NCBI GenBank assembly: GCA_030248215.1
Contig: JASANG010004046.1
Coordinates: 124,001-188,000, forward strand
Source: Enoplolaimus lenunculus
Taxonomy: Eukaryota; Nematoda; Enoplea; Enoplida; Thoracostomopsidae
Length of the DNA stretch: 64,000 bases
Direction of reading: 5' to 3'
Under the pieces are notes generated by a model, which was not told where the DNA came from, made no database searches, and was given only the letters and a program-made list of their open reading frames with translations. Shown one piece after another: positions 13,901-24,553 of the stretch (positions are counted from its first letter, which is position 1; each line of letters opens with the position of its first letter). The translations under genes were made by a program, and so were the position numbers.

Positions 13901-16900
13901 AGCAATTCGTGAACTTCAAGATCAAATAGAGCATTTAAATGCAGAAACTGAACGCGTCAAAGAAATGTGCGGACGTGAAGCGGATAACGCAGCAAACGAA
14001 GCTGATCGCTCGCAGACAATCATTAAAAATTACGAACAGGTAAATTTTCTTTAACTCCTTCCCACACAGAGTGCACTAATGAGTAACTCAGCGTAAATTG
14101 TTGTAGAGTTTAACAGTTACTGTTGCGCTATAGTATATAGTATACTGTGCCCGATACCGCCGCATGTCATCACACGCCACCGCAGACCGCTATACGTTGC
14201 TAACAAGCATAGGCAAAATCAAATCGAGTGGAAATTTTAATAAGAATATGATCGAGCCGATCCGCGGAGTCCAGCGGCGCGCGACGAGTATAACGCAACC
14301 CTTATTCCAGGCATGTGCACTAAATATATACGTATGTCAACGTTGACAAGATATCAAAGCCCATTTGAGCTCGAGTGTCAAATTTCTATAGCTGAGTAGT
14401 GATGGCAAACGCGTTCCACCAGACAGGTTGCGATGCGATACGACTCCTGGCTTGAAATTCGATTTCATATATATGAAATAAATATCCATGTGAGAAAGTG
14501 TTTATGGTTGCATTTATATGAACGAGGGTACGTAAGGCCATAGACAATATCCTTTTGCTTTGAGAGAAGCCGTACAAATTACATAACAAGTATATACGTT
14601 TGGTATCCTTCTATAATCTTAGGTTCATTGCCCTCTTAAGCAACGTTCCGGGGGGGGAGCGAACAATGGAACGGGTAGGGCATGTTGACATAGAGCCAGC
14701 TACTCTTTAACTGGTAGGTTTAACACATTTTTCGCGCTTGATTTGTTAGAATTTTGTGCAGATTTCTCACACTGTCGTTTCTGTCATTTTTCTGCTTATA
14801 ATTGAAATCGTATTACTAACTGATGATAGGCGCTACTGCAGTTCACAATACGGCTTAAAGGTATTCGATTCAGTAAACTTGTGGGACCATACTAGTCATA
14901 AGAACACGCTCACTGTGTCTAGACCTAAACCTACGCCTAAGCGTAAGTCTAAACACAAGCATAATTCTAATTTAAAGCCTGTAAAAACCAAAGCCTAAGC
15001 CTAATATTTCTATTCCTTCTGTCCACCAGTTGTCTTATTTCTTGGGCAGGCCATAATAATTAATATGGGCCCAGTTGTGTATTCCTTGCTGGCAGATCGA
15101 TTTTAACATTTTGTACAATTTTTGTTTCAGATCTGTGTTGCTTTAAACAAACGACTTGAAGATCAAAAAACTTCGTTTGCCGAAGAAATTCAAAAAACTA
15201 CTGTAAGTCTTTTGAGCGGTGGCGGATTCGGAAAATTCTAACGGAGACCGAACATATGAAATTTACAAAAATGCGACACCCAAGGCAAAGTTTTTTAAAT
15301 ATAAACGGCAACGTAGAAATGCTTAAAAATCGTATCAAACCACCAGCGCAATTTTATATTATGTCTTAGCTAGTATAGGACCCGAAACGACCCATATGTT
15401 GGCGGCGCCCATTTGATAATTATCAGTGAGGCACATCAATTGCGGCCCAATTGTTATTTTGAGAGGCGAACCATTGTTTCGCGGGATTATAATAGAGTGC
15501 TTAAGCTTTAGTCTAATTTTTGCATTAGTTATAGGCTTATTTTGATGCTGAGACTTAGGTTTACGCATAGAAGTATGCCTATGCTACTGTTACGCTTCCC
15601 AAAAGTATTATTGACGTTAATTACAATGAAAATTACTAAGCTAACTAAAACTTAATGAGTTTTGACTGTGCTTTGTGCAGAGGCAAAAAATTTGATAAAT
15701 CCTCACTTGAAAGTGGAGCTACACTGCAAAAAATGGTGAGGAGTCAAATTGCCTCTCTCCGAAATAGGCTTTGTCTGACTACACAAACTGAGTCAAATTC
15801 GACTCACAGAGCGGTCGAATTTGACTCTGGTGGAGTCGAATTTGACTCAGTTTGTGTAGTCAGGAAAAGCCTATTTCGGAGAGAGTCAATTTGACCCTCG
15901 ATTTTTTACTGCGTAGGGATAAGAGGTTTATAACGATAATTTATATATTTCATTGCGCGACTCCAGTTTTTGGCAGTATTCAACGGTGAATCCAATAATT
16001 GCGCCCGGAAACGGAAAAAGCTTACTTGCGACTCGAGCATGAAGCCATACACAATTTTAGCGCTAAATAAAGTGCAAAATTTTGCTTTTGATCTCTGTTG
16101 GAGGGTGTAAAGTTGGATGGCCGTCGTTTGGATTTGCCAATGAGTTGCACCAAAACTGGATGATCTACAAGGTTGTGCAACTACCGAAATTTGTGTGGTA
16201 CAAAATGTACCATTGAGCGTTGCGTTTTTAGCCGACTTCGAACCCACTTGTAGGGGAGCGGGGTTCAGTTGCGACAACCCTAATAATAGCTTGTGGTTGT
16301 TGCTTTAGGAGAGGTTTAAACAATGTGACAAATGCTCAAAATCCATGTCAAGCGCCGATGGAGCGGAATCTGGCAACTCTGAAACGAAACAAACCAAAAT
16401 TGACGAGTTGAATCTTACAGAAACGGTTAATTACTGATCTTTTTCAAAGTTGTGAAACTGTTGAAAATTGGTTATAAATAACACGTTTTACTAGTAGCAA
16501 GTACATAGCTACCGATCTGCAGCCAACCTAAACCAACATGTAGCAAATTGCCTGAAAATTCATAGAACGCATGCCGAGAAGCGATTATTTATGCTGCAGT
16601 CCGAGTAGATGCAAAATAGTAGCTGCATAAAAGTGTTGTTAATGATGGTGCCAAAGCGGTCTGCAGACAATACCAGATACTTTCAGGCAAACGACCCCGG
16701 TGTTTTCGATTAGGCTTGGTTTTGAAAATATGTTAAAATTTCACAAATTTCTTGAGTGGTTCAAAAATGGCAAACTCTACAGTAGAAAGAAACTGCTGAA
16801 AAGGGGCGGTGTGATTAGAAATAGTGAAAAATAATCGAGAGCGAGGAACCAACGGCAATTTTAGTTATAAAAGTTAATACGACATTTTAGGTTTTGATCC

Positions 16901-17602
16901 CTGTTGAGGGGCATAGTTTTTTGGGTGCGGGTATGTAGTCATAGGAAGTCAATGGACGATTGCATTCCTTAGAAAAATCTTGTCACCAAAATGGGTCAAC
17001 CTAACTTATAAGTCATCGGAAACGCTTGCATACTCCTCCTTAAAACTTTTTAATCAAGGTTAGCTGGCTAAGGGCTTGTTTGGTGATGCGCTTTGGATCC
17101 ACCAGTCCACTATTAGTAATATATATGTAGCGAATCATAATTAGCTATGTACACTGTAAAAAATTGTGAGTCAAATTGACTCTCTCTGAAATAGGCTCTA
17201 CGGGACTACACAAACTGAGTCAAATTCGACTCCCCCAGAGTCCAACGTGCGACGCAGAGATTAGAATTTCACTCTGGCGGAGTCGAATTTGACTCAGTTA
17301 TTTCAGAGAGTCATTTGACTCACCATTTTTTGCAGTGTAATTACAACTGTGTTGTGTTTCAGATTTCAAATCAACAGTCACACATTCAACGCTTAGAACT
17401 CGAACTGGCTCATGCGAAGCTGGTTCTTGTTGAAACACAGTGTCAAGCGCAAGACATCAAAGAACAAATTGCCACTGTACAACAAGAAAGTCAATATTTT
17501 GTGCCTTCTTCGCCAACGAACACAGCAAACGCATGGTTCCGACGTACAAAATCGTATATTAAAGAAGCCGCCGGGCGTATTTCACAATCTCCAACTTTTT
17601 AA
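4908..17602 (+). CDS. tbc-11: RabGAP with TBC domain, RABGAP1/RABGAP1L (TBC-11) family
   Basis: This is a GTPase-activating protein for Rab GTPases in membrane traffic. Thirteen exons: 4908-5738, 6546-6659, 6972-7046, 7549-7674, 9442-9585, 10516-10557, 10744-10872, 11235-11327, 12032-12142, 13851-14039, 15131-15202, 16309-16425, 17363-17602. They give about 760 residues, and all twelve introns are phase 0. Residues 1-230 are Ser/Asn-rich. The TBC domain runs from about 245 (GIPDPVRGEVW) to 470. The arginine finger (I285xxD288xxR291, in ILRDIYRTFP) and glutamine finger (YCQ328) are both present. A coiled coil follows (about 520-720), with a CxxC in exon 12 and a C-terminal NAWF..TKSYIKEA motif, as in the vertebrate proteins. 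Intron 7 has a GC donor (AAG|GCAAGT). No PTB domain was found upstream. The start is uncertain: an ATG also lies at 4827, and an acceptor at 4903-4904 would open the exon at 4905 in phase 0, so this may be an internal exon. The family call is very secure; the symbol assumes nematode orthology. Confidence 0.92.
8156..8830. repeat. Tandem ~155-175 bp repeat with octamer motif, in RabGAP intron 4
   Basis: Four units and part of a fifth start near 8156, 8309, 8464 and 8640. Each opens with GCTAATATGCAAATTA, followed by 'gctattagctaact' and 'cgcacccaaaaaccctt'. Every full unit contains the octamer ATGCAAAT, the classical POU/Oct binding sequence. The units diverge by point changes and small indels. 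The rest of intron 4 (7675-9441) holds decayed repeats, including a GGCGCC-rich fragment at about 9120-9250. Confidence 0.85.
10280..10486. mobile_element. Inverted-repeat element, TATCACCAGTT family, beside exon 6
   Basis: It carries 'gtacctatcaccagg' at the left and 'gttatcaccaagtgg' with 'cttttgagattatgg' at the right, the same terminal words as the copies at 4576 and 12184. It ends about 30 bases before the acceptor of RabGAP exon 6 (10516). It is divergent and non-coding. Confidence 0.5.
12184..12389. mobile_element. Inverted-repeat element, TATCACCAGTT family, in RabGAP intron 9
   Basis: The left end has 'cttaaatgtgtgtacc' and 'atcaccagttgatgatagg'. The right end has 'ctaactgatgatagttgc' and 'tgtgagattatgggccc'. 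The halves are inverted relative to each other, and the interior has no coding frame related to the host gene. Confidence 0.6.
12927..13335. mobile_element. Diverged copy of the GTAGTGACCCGAAT family
   Basis: The sequence starts 'gacgcgaataagaggg', contains 'gttttgagtccgagtcag', and has 'aaatatgagtcccacctct' at the right, like the copy at 40061-40494 ('aaatatcagtcccgccccc'). It has lost clean termini, so the boundaries are approximate. It lies in RabGAP intron 9. Confidence 0.5.
13591..13730 (+). mobile_element. tRNA-derived SINE, copy 1
   Basis: The word 'tagctgagtggtgatgg' fits a Pol III A box, and 'cagttcgaatcc' about 45 bases later fits a B box. A related copy at 14360-14502 shares the flanking phrases 'ctcgag.gtcaa', 'ctatagctgagt' and 'catgtgagaaag'. 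Neither folds convincingly into a working tRNA, so both are read as SINEs. This copy lies in RabGAP intron 9, just upstream of exon 10. Confidence 0.6.
14360..14502 (+). mobile_element. tRNA-derived SINE, copy 2
   Basis: It shares 'ctatagctgagtagtgatgg' and 'ccatgtgagaaagtg' with copy 1. The B box region is degraded ('gatacgactcctgg'). Both SINE copies are preceded by a related segment beginning 'cccttcccaca' (13466 and 14057), so the repeated unit may be longer than the tRNA-like part. Copy 2 lies in RabGAP intron 10. Confidence 0.55.
15452..15609. mobile_element. TTAGGC-type MITE in RabGAP intron 11
   Basis: Left end 'gttattttgagaggcgaac' and right end 'acgcttcccaaaagtatt' are imperfect inverses. 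The interior has the family words 'ttataatagagtgcttaag' and 'gcttaggttt'-like runs, but only short TTAGGC traces. It is non-coding. Confidence 0.6.
15721..15916. mobile_element. Foldback element (ACTGCAAAAAATGGTGAG family)
   Basis: This is a nearly perfect 196-bp hairpin. The left arm ACTGCAAAAAATGGTGAG, 'ctctctccgaaataggc', 'actacacaaactgagtcaaa' reappears inverted as 'tttgactcagtttgtgtagt', 'gcctatttcggagagag', 'ttttttactgcg'. GAGTCGAATTTGACTC-type palindromes fill the centre. Related copies lie at 17151-17338, 27150-27262 and 27363-27553. Confidence 0.85.
17151..17338. mobile_element. Foldback element abutting the last RabGAP exon
   Basis: The copy begins ACACTGTAAAAAATTGTGAG and ends 'gactcaccattttttgcag' plus TGT. 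It ends 24 bases before the last RabGAP exon (17363). The terminal TTTTTTGCAG reads as a splice acceptor. Using it would add 27 bases (17336-17362) in frame, so a nine-residue extension beginning CNYNC is possible. Confidence 0.8.
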
Positions 17603-17737
17603 ATAATTCAACTTGTAAAAGATATTGTTTTTTAAACTTAGATCGAAATTTTAAAGGTTATAGCACTTGCGGCGCCTGTTACTTATAATGGCATGTCCAT
17701 TGGAGGACAGGGAGACGGTGGACTTACAACCTGGAAA

Positions 17738-17895
17738 GCTTGGGGTTGCGCTATATTTGTTGTGCGGCGCCGCTCGTCAAAAGTGATTGTTCACAAATTG
17801 ATATACTGTGCCATGTGGCAATACACGCTCGTTGCAGTACGGTGCCCAACGATGCTGTACGCCATTAAAGTAGTCAAAAAATATAGCGCCACCTT
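17738..17895. mobile_element. GGGTTGCGCTAT-type element in the RabGAP 3' region
   Basis: The left end reads 'ggggttgcgctatatttgtt' followed by 'gtgcggcgccgctcgtc'; the right end 'aaaaaatatagcgccacc' is a degraded inverse. Relatives lie at about 6688, 9122, 14115, 20902, 30430, 31864 and 52184. If the poly(A) signal at 18238 is used, this copy is within the RabGAP 3' UTR. Confidence 0.5.
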
Positions 17896-18128
17896 AATAC
17901 GCTTAGGCTTAGGGTGTTACCTGTGACCATGTTTACAAAGTCATTTATTAAAAATTTAGGTTCTAGCTCACTATGTTGTTCAAATCAAAAGTTTTAAACA
18001 CTTTTTCTAGTTTTTAAAACAAGTTACATCCCTTTGAATTCATTATGGAACGTAACTCATCCACACTTGAACTTTTCCAAAATCTTAACAATGTACATGT
18101 TTGCCAGCAATTTAAAGCTGTGATCTAT

Positions 18129-18186
18129 ATTATATATATACATATATACAAATATATATACATATATGTATGTATATATGTGTATG
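18129..18186. repeat. TA/TATG-rich simple repeat
   Basis: An alternating run of TA and TATAC/TATG words lies between the convergent 3' ends of the RabGAP gene and the orphan gene. It can fold into long AT hairpins. No function is claimed. Confidence 0.8.
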
Positions 18187-18217
18187 CCTGTACTTATAGC
18201 ATATTTCCGTGAATTAT

Positions 18218-18243
18218 TTTATTCAAGTAATTGCAAAAATAAA
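18218..18243. promoter_or_regulatory. Back-to-back poly(A) signals of two convergent genes
   Basis: TTTATT at 18218-18223 is AATAAA on the minus strand, and AATAAA lies at 18238-18243 on the plus strand. The first would serve the minus-strand gene ending at 18498, the second the RabGAP gene ending at 17602. If both are used, the two 3' UTRs overlap only slightly. The assignment rests on motif and position only. Confidence 0.5.
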
Positions 18244-18497
18244 GAACGTGCACTCGGTGCAGGCTGATTGTAAGGATTTCGTGCCAAAATTGTTCTATAT
18301 TTAATCATTTTAGTGGTTATGTTTTAGGCTATTCCTAAGGTTTACCCTAAAGTCTAAGGTCTAAGTCTTAGAATGAGCTTATATCTAAGCCTAAGCATAA
18401 GCAATTAAACTAGTCTAAAGCTCCTGATCTTGGGCCGACTTTGGTATAAGCTTAGGCTCTGACTTCGACGTAGGGCAAAAGAACAAGTCACCAATAC

Positions 18498-19471
18498 TTA
18501 TTCGTACCGCTCATAGCTATCATAACTTGATATCAGAGGTTCTTCGCTTGATTGCTGCCCAATAACGGTGGGTTCCGGAGTGGTCCACCTTGCAAACTTC
18601 CTAGCGCTCCCAATCTGTCGTCCGCGTAGTCCTTTATTATTTTCTCGTGACCGTCCGTGATGTGTGCCTCCAATTCTGGTCAGTCTTTGACCACTGGTCG
18701 CTTCGATTGAAGAATCTTTTCTTTCATTCGATGCGCTCTCGGATGGTTCAGTGTATTCTTGAGAATTTTGAGATTTGTGGTCGGGACTTGGCTTTTGAGA
18801 ACCGTTAGAATTTCCCGCAGTTGTTTCAGTGGTAGGCGATGGTCTTTTGTTTGAATGTGGCAAAACTGAGTCGACAATTTTTGGGATGGCAGCACTAAGC
18901 GAATGCTCGGGGAGCCCAATTGTGCGCTCAACCCGACTCAGTGCATCTTCACTCGTGAGAACTCGCAAAAAATTGAGTACAGCAGCGTTTTTGTCGCGCG
19001 GGCGTTTTTTAAACCCTTTGAACAATTTGACACCGCTGAAAAGATTTGATATTCCTAGTTTGTCTTGGCCTTGGACTTGAGCGATCTGCGATGGGTTAAT
19101 CAAGCTAAGGCCAGTTAGAACCGAGTTGCTGGTGCCAAATAGACTGTTTCTATTATTGTTTGAACCACGTTGTCGACCTGAAGATTTTGAAAGTTTTAGA
19201 TTTAGGAAAATTAGTAGTATTGGCTCAAGCCGTCAGCTTGGATCTTGACCTGCGTCTGTGCATGAGCCTAAAAGCTGTGAAAGGCTAACGTTTGCGATTT
19301 TGTGCGGGACCTGTTCTCTACATACAGAACGTAGCAGGGAATCAATTTTGAATAATTGTGTGATGATCATTCTGGCCCGTTTAAAGGGTTGTATATATAC
19401 TCACGAACCAGAGAATACTTTAAAATAGAAGGGTGATTATGTCGGAATAAGACGTTCAGTAACAAGATCAT
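18498..19471 (-). CDS. Orphan protein, two exons, about 248 residues
   Basis: I do not recognise this protein. The main exon (18498-19177) is preceded by the acceptor ATCTTCAG and is open for 225 codons, far longer than chance frames nearby. The proposed first exon (19405-19471) starts MILLLNVLF and ends at a consensus GTGAGT donor. It joins in phase 1 across a 227-base intron. The mature part is hydrophilic: an Asn/Arg-rich start (RQRGSNNNRN), a possibly helical segment (VLNFLRVLTSEDALSRVERT), then a Ser/Thr/Glu-rich and Arg/Gly-containing tail ending SYDSYERYE. The first exon might give a weak signal peptide. The gene is convergent with the RabGAP gene. The main exon is likely real; exon 1 is tentative, and further exons may lie upstream. 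Confidence 0.55.
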
Positions 19472-20093
19472 TCACATCTGTCACATTCTCTACAAATCCT
19501 TTTTCAGTAGCGGAACGTTTTTCTTTGGGACTACAATTGAGTAAAGCTTAAGCGTTAGGCTAATTTTTATGCTTTAGGCTTAGAATTTGGAATGTGCTTA
19601 TACTACTGCTACGGCTCTGTTGGCAAAATTTGCAACGCCGATTTCCAACTACGGTTTTTAAAAATCATGGTAGTGGAAAATTGGGATATTTAAAATTGCC
19701 CGTATGGCAAATTGAGTTATAAGAACCGTATACGGATATGGACTAAGTATTTTGATTTCAGGTAAACGGACGACCGTAATTGAGTTCAAACTTCCTTTTT
19801 GACAATAAATAAAAATGACGGCTGTGGGAAATTGGATTTTCACCAAAATCGGAAATGCGAGCGGTAGGTTTCACCTCATCAATTCACCACTCGGTGTTTT
19901 ACATTTTGTAGAAGTGGACAATTGGAATAAAAAACCCAATTCCCAGCTGCTAAGATTTTTAAAATCCGTAGTTAATTGGCGTTGCAAGTTTAATTACAGC
20001 GGGCACTAAAGTGGATGATGCATTAAATTTTGACCTTCGTATTTATTTCATTGTTCGAAATAAAATCCGCAAAATCAGTTTGGGAAGGGGGGT

Positions 20094-20384
20094 TAACAGC
20101 AGATCTGTTGGTTCTAACAGCAGATAAGATAGTTCCAACAGCAGATCTGTCGGTTCTAACAGCAGATCAGCCAATTCTAACAGCAGATCTGTCGGTTCTA
20201 ACAGCAGATCGGTCTGTTCTAACAACCGATCTGTTGGTGATAACAGCAGACCTGTCGGTTATAAAAGCAGATCTGCCGGTTCTAACAGCAGATCTGTCGA
20301 TTCTAACCGCAGACTTGCCAGTTGTAACAGCAAATCTGCTGGTTTTAAACAGCAGATCTGCTGGTTTTAAACAGCAGATCTGCT
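20094..20384. repeat. Degenerate 21-bp tandem array, about 14 units
   Basis: The unit is TAACAGCAGATCTGTCGGTTC with variants, and a BglII-like AGATCT recurs in many copies. The period is 21 bp except for two 22-bp steps near the right end. On the plus strand it stays open as a heptad such as ADLSVLT, and on the minus strand part is open as a Leu/Glu heptad. No start, splice context or family supports coding. The units are much more diverged than those at 52231-53280. Confidence 0.9.
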
Positions 20385-21030
20385 TAATTTGCTATGACGT
20401 TCGGAAAAAATATTCACCTGATGCAAATGTTGGCTTGCCAACGCACACAGAACAAAAAGTTTGACAGAATACCGATAAGACGAATAGGTTCAAGTAAACA
20501 TCAGCTGAGTAAGCCATTTTAATAATAAACAAAATAAAAGTAAATAACTTTCTCGTAGGCGAGGTGTGACAAAAAAGCAGTTTTCGTATCTATTAAAACT
20601 CGATAATATTCGTTAGTTTCGTAAAGAAATGTAAATTTCTTTATGAATTTTAAACTTTTATATATCGAGAAAGTACGTCCGTCAATTTTTCGCACAACTA
20701 AAGCAACAAACATTGAAATTAGCTTAATATGTACACTCATTCATGTGCACTATACGTATATGCATGCTCTTGTACGCTTCCGCCCACTTTAAGGTAAAGG
20801 CTTAGCCGTAATAGGCTTAAGTTTAAAGGCGCAGACAACGGTTTAAGTTTAGGCTTCGTTTAAGCCTTTTCTGAAACCTGCGCCAAAGTCTAACCGTATG
20901 GGCTGCGCTATACATTACTCCACGTACCGCCGGATGCCGCCGCCCGTTGCTATACGAAGCTAACAAAAACATTGGCAAAATATAATATATTTAATGGTGT
21001 GCGACAATTTTAAATAAACTTTTATCGAAT

Positions 21031-21158
21031 GACAAAATATTGCTATTTTTGAAATATAACGTTGAATATTTGTTGTTTTAAAAGGAAATAACAAACGACA
21101 AAATATTGCTATTTTTGAAATATAACGGTGAATATTTATTGTTTTAAAAGGAAATCAT
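21031..21158. repeat. 66-bp tandem duplication
   Basis: GACAAAATATTGCTATTTTT at 21031 recurs at 21097 with the following 'gaaatataacg.tgaatattt' and 'gttttaaaaggaaat'. The copies differ at only a few bases. This is AT-rich and non-coding. Confidence 0.85.
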
Positions 21159-22599
21159 AGAGACACGGTAGTGTCACTATTATATGTTTCTTCCAAAAGT
21201 GTTCACGTCTCTCTTATGTTTCTATCAAAAGTCTATTATTTCTACTATTCTCTTTTGGTGGTATTTATATACAAACGCATGTCATTCAAGATCATGGCAA
21301 CCGGTGTTCATGCGCAATATTTAAAGAAAAAATTGTCGAAATATTAAACGTAAACGTTTTCATAAGAATCGGAAGCGCAAAGTTTCGCCTTCGTATTTGG
21401 ATTCAAATCTTGTCGCAAGGTGTTGTACAGAATCGTAGATTGTAACAATCCAATTTTTTGTGTGCTACATAAGTTATCTCAACCATATACGTTAAGCTAT
21501 TTATTTAACGAAAATGCTATTGTTTAGTACGTATTTATGCGAAACATGTTAAGTGGACAATTACGAAAAACATTAGCTTATATATGATTACAAATTAGTA
21601 ACATAGCTAGTTTTTTATGTGTATTTTTTACCAACGCGCAGATTTTACATTCGCCTGGGTTTTTTTCTAAACCTAGATTTACATTTAAGCTCAAAGTTTA
21701 TTCGTAAAGTACAGATATCAGTTTTGATTTACTGCTCGATGTATTATTGGTAGCACCAAGTTGAGCACTGAAATGTCCAAAACTCGGTTTAGAATATTTG
21801 AAGAAATTTTGACCTGCAAAATTAACCCCATTAATTTAATAAGGTTCCTAAAGCAAGCCGTCTCTTTCAAAAACGTGACGCTCGAACACAGCGGGCTCTC
21901 ATTATGGTATGAACCGGCCCGGATTTTTCAGGCCCAGGCCCGGTTGCCTTAGTTTTTCGTTTTCAAAAAGAAAACAAGAATAAGTTACAAAGCAAACCTT
22001 ATAGTTGCGGATTCGCAGTTTTGACTGGGGATGGAATTGCATTATTCGAATTTCCTGTACAATTTAGAGGAAACGAACAAAAGTGTGTTTCAAACAATTT
22101 TCCACGTCCGCATGTTGATGCAAATGCGTATTCAGCACGTTTCACATAATATCTGTTGCAGCCATATTTTTAAATACTGCGCTTTCCAATTATATATTTA
22201 ACTCAATTCATGTGTGAAATACAAAATGGAAAGTATCGAAATCAGTATTCTTCTAAAATACCGATTACAATACCGATACGGATGTTTGGTTCTACACTAC
22301 TATGCAGCATAAAATCTGTTTTCACTAGAGCAAGTACTTATCAATTGTATTGATTTTCTATCTGAATTCAAACAATTTATACGAATTATAATATATTAGC
22401 ATTATAAATTGATCGAGTTGCCTAATAAATAAAAATGAAATTAGGAAAGCGCGGCTTTTGTGATTGTGAAAATGTAGTTTTTAATTTTCATGGAAATATA
22501 GCTTAACAGTTCTAAAGCAATTATAACGTGAGTACCTATAACTTAAAATTTGAATATTTTCACACTTAAGGTAAATTTACATCAAATTTCTTCATAAAG

Positions 22600-23697
22600 T
22601 TTAGTAACTAGAATGAAAAGTGCCCCGATGTGGTCATAGAAAAAGATATGTTTCGGGTATTGTAAGATTTTTAGTTGAATACCACTTGTATTACAATTTC
22701 CATGCATGCGTATAAAGTTTTAAAACTAGATTAATTTGATGCCAATCAGCGTCCTCCCGAAACATGACACAACAATACTATAGAATTAATAAAAGTTAAA
22801 TCATTCAGTTTGATTGACTGCGTAACGAAAACATGTCTGCAACGTTCTATGACAGCGGCCAAATAGACATATTTTCGGATCTAGCCATTTTTCAGCTGCG
22901 CTCACCGCCACATACGGTTAAATTTTAATCCACTGTTTCGAAATATTAAAATAAGAAATAAATACTAATATTGTGTTTTAAAAATAGTATATAAATAGTA
23001 ATTAAGCGTAGAATGCTGATGACCCAATAATAAAAACGTGTTTGTTCGTCATTGGGTCAATGCAAACAACAGGAACGGATCAGTATTATAAGCATATTCC
23101 TAATCCTAAGCCTAAGCCTAAGAGTAAGAATGAGCATAATCCTAAGCCTAAGCCAAACAAAAAATTAGTCAAAACTTCTATTCTATTCTAGTCCCACAGA
23201 AAAACGTTCCGCCCCTGATCGTTACATGGGCGGTCAATTGCAATACAACGCAGATTTCGTCAGCAAAGTTGCAAATGTTTCGTTACGTAATCACCCAAAT
23301 ATTTTAATGTTTTAAAAGTTTGCTAAAATCTGGGTACCGTTTAGCCAAGTATGGAAAAAGGGCAATGTGCGGTACAAAATATAAGCTCCAAAATTGATGG
23401 GTTACCGTTTCTAGCCTCATCGAGCACGTTGCATTGTGACTTTTCTCTGATAAATGTGCGGACATGTTTTCGTTACGCAGACAATCAAACTGAATGATTT
23501 AACTTTTATTAATTCTATAGTATTGTTGTGTCATGTTTCGGGAGGACGCTGATTGGCATCAAAATCTAGTTTCAAAACTTTATACGCATACATGAAAATT
23601 GTAATACAACCGGTATTCAACTAAAAATCTTACAATACCCGAAACATATCTTTTTCTATGACCACATCGGGGCACTTTTCATTCAAGTAACAAACGT
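22600..23697. mobile_element. 1.1-kb element with ~240-bp terminal inverted repeats and a nested MITE
   Basis: The left arm (about 22600-22846) begins with 'gaatgaaaagtgccccgatg' just inside its edge and contains 'acatgacacaacaatactat'. It returns inverted at about 23459-23697, with only scattered mismatches and one small indel. The inner part holds a TTAGGC-type MITE (about 23068-23232: 'agcatattcctaatcctaag' to 'cgttccgcccctgatcgtt'). No transposase frame is seen, so it is non-autonomous. Slight arm divergence suggests moderate age. Confidence 0.85.
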
Positions 23698-24363
23698 ATT
23701 CTAGTTAAGGATTTTAGAAAAAACGTCTCATATTTAAGAAACAGCTTTCAGTTTTGTCACTGAGACAATACTTTTCTGAATAAATTCAAAAATAGTTTTA
23801 CATGGGTAGTAAACTGTTAGCTACCGGTTGGCAAATGCTTTGGTTCGAACGTCAATTGCTGTTAAGAATTAATATCGTTTGCCAAGACAACTATAGTGCA
23901 ATGAAAACCGAATTTTAATTAATAAAGTTTTGGTGCACGGTGGAAATCGTTTTGCTGAAAAAATTAGCAGTTTCAACATCATTTCAACTGTTGTCATTTT
24001 GCTTCTCCTCCGGGTCTTTTTATGGTACGTCATGTATTACAACAAAGACTCGGAACATGTATATTTTTGAATTCATTCGCATACCGTTTCTGACCCGTGT
24101 GTTCTGTTTTATTCTATATTGGCGTCATGCAATTTTTCGATTTGAACAAAAATTTTGTAAGATTTATGATCGAACTATAAAACTTTTATCTTTTAGTTAT
24201 TTTTCATTCATGTTGAATATTAAGGATATATACCCCAAGAAAGTTAGTATAATTACAGCTTATCCGTTGACTTGCACGTTTATTTGTCTTGCATCTAAAG
24301 CTTGATACGATAATGCAAGGTATACTTAAAGATGTACTTTCAAAACTTAAGTATGTTTTAAAG

Positions 24364-24553
24364 TTTCGAATTCAACTTTATTTGGGCCATGAGTCATTTA
24401 TGCACAATTATGGATAATTTACATTTTTGGATTCTATTTGGAGTTTAGGGACTCTATCCACTTACTTACTCTTATTAGGGATATGGACTCCTATTGATTA
24501 AGACTCAAAGTGGGAACCCCTCTTACAACCCCCTCTTATTGGGTTACTACAGT
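24364..24553. mobile_element. Half copy of the GTAGTGACCCGAAT family
   Basis: It contains 'gagtcatttatgcacaatta', 'agggactctatccacttac', 'ggatatggactcctattga' and ends 'ttgggttactacagta', matching the right half of the element at 350-1061. The left half is missing. Confidence 0.65.

Noticed and set aside
20094-20384. CRISPR-like array
   Set aside because: Repeats are adjacent with no spacers, and the genome is eukaryotic.
23940-24305. 121-codon plus-strand frame
   Set aside because: Phe/Ile/Leu-rich composition matches translated AT-rich DNA; no domain, splice context or homology cue.
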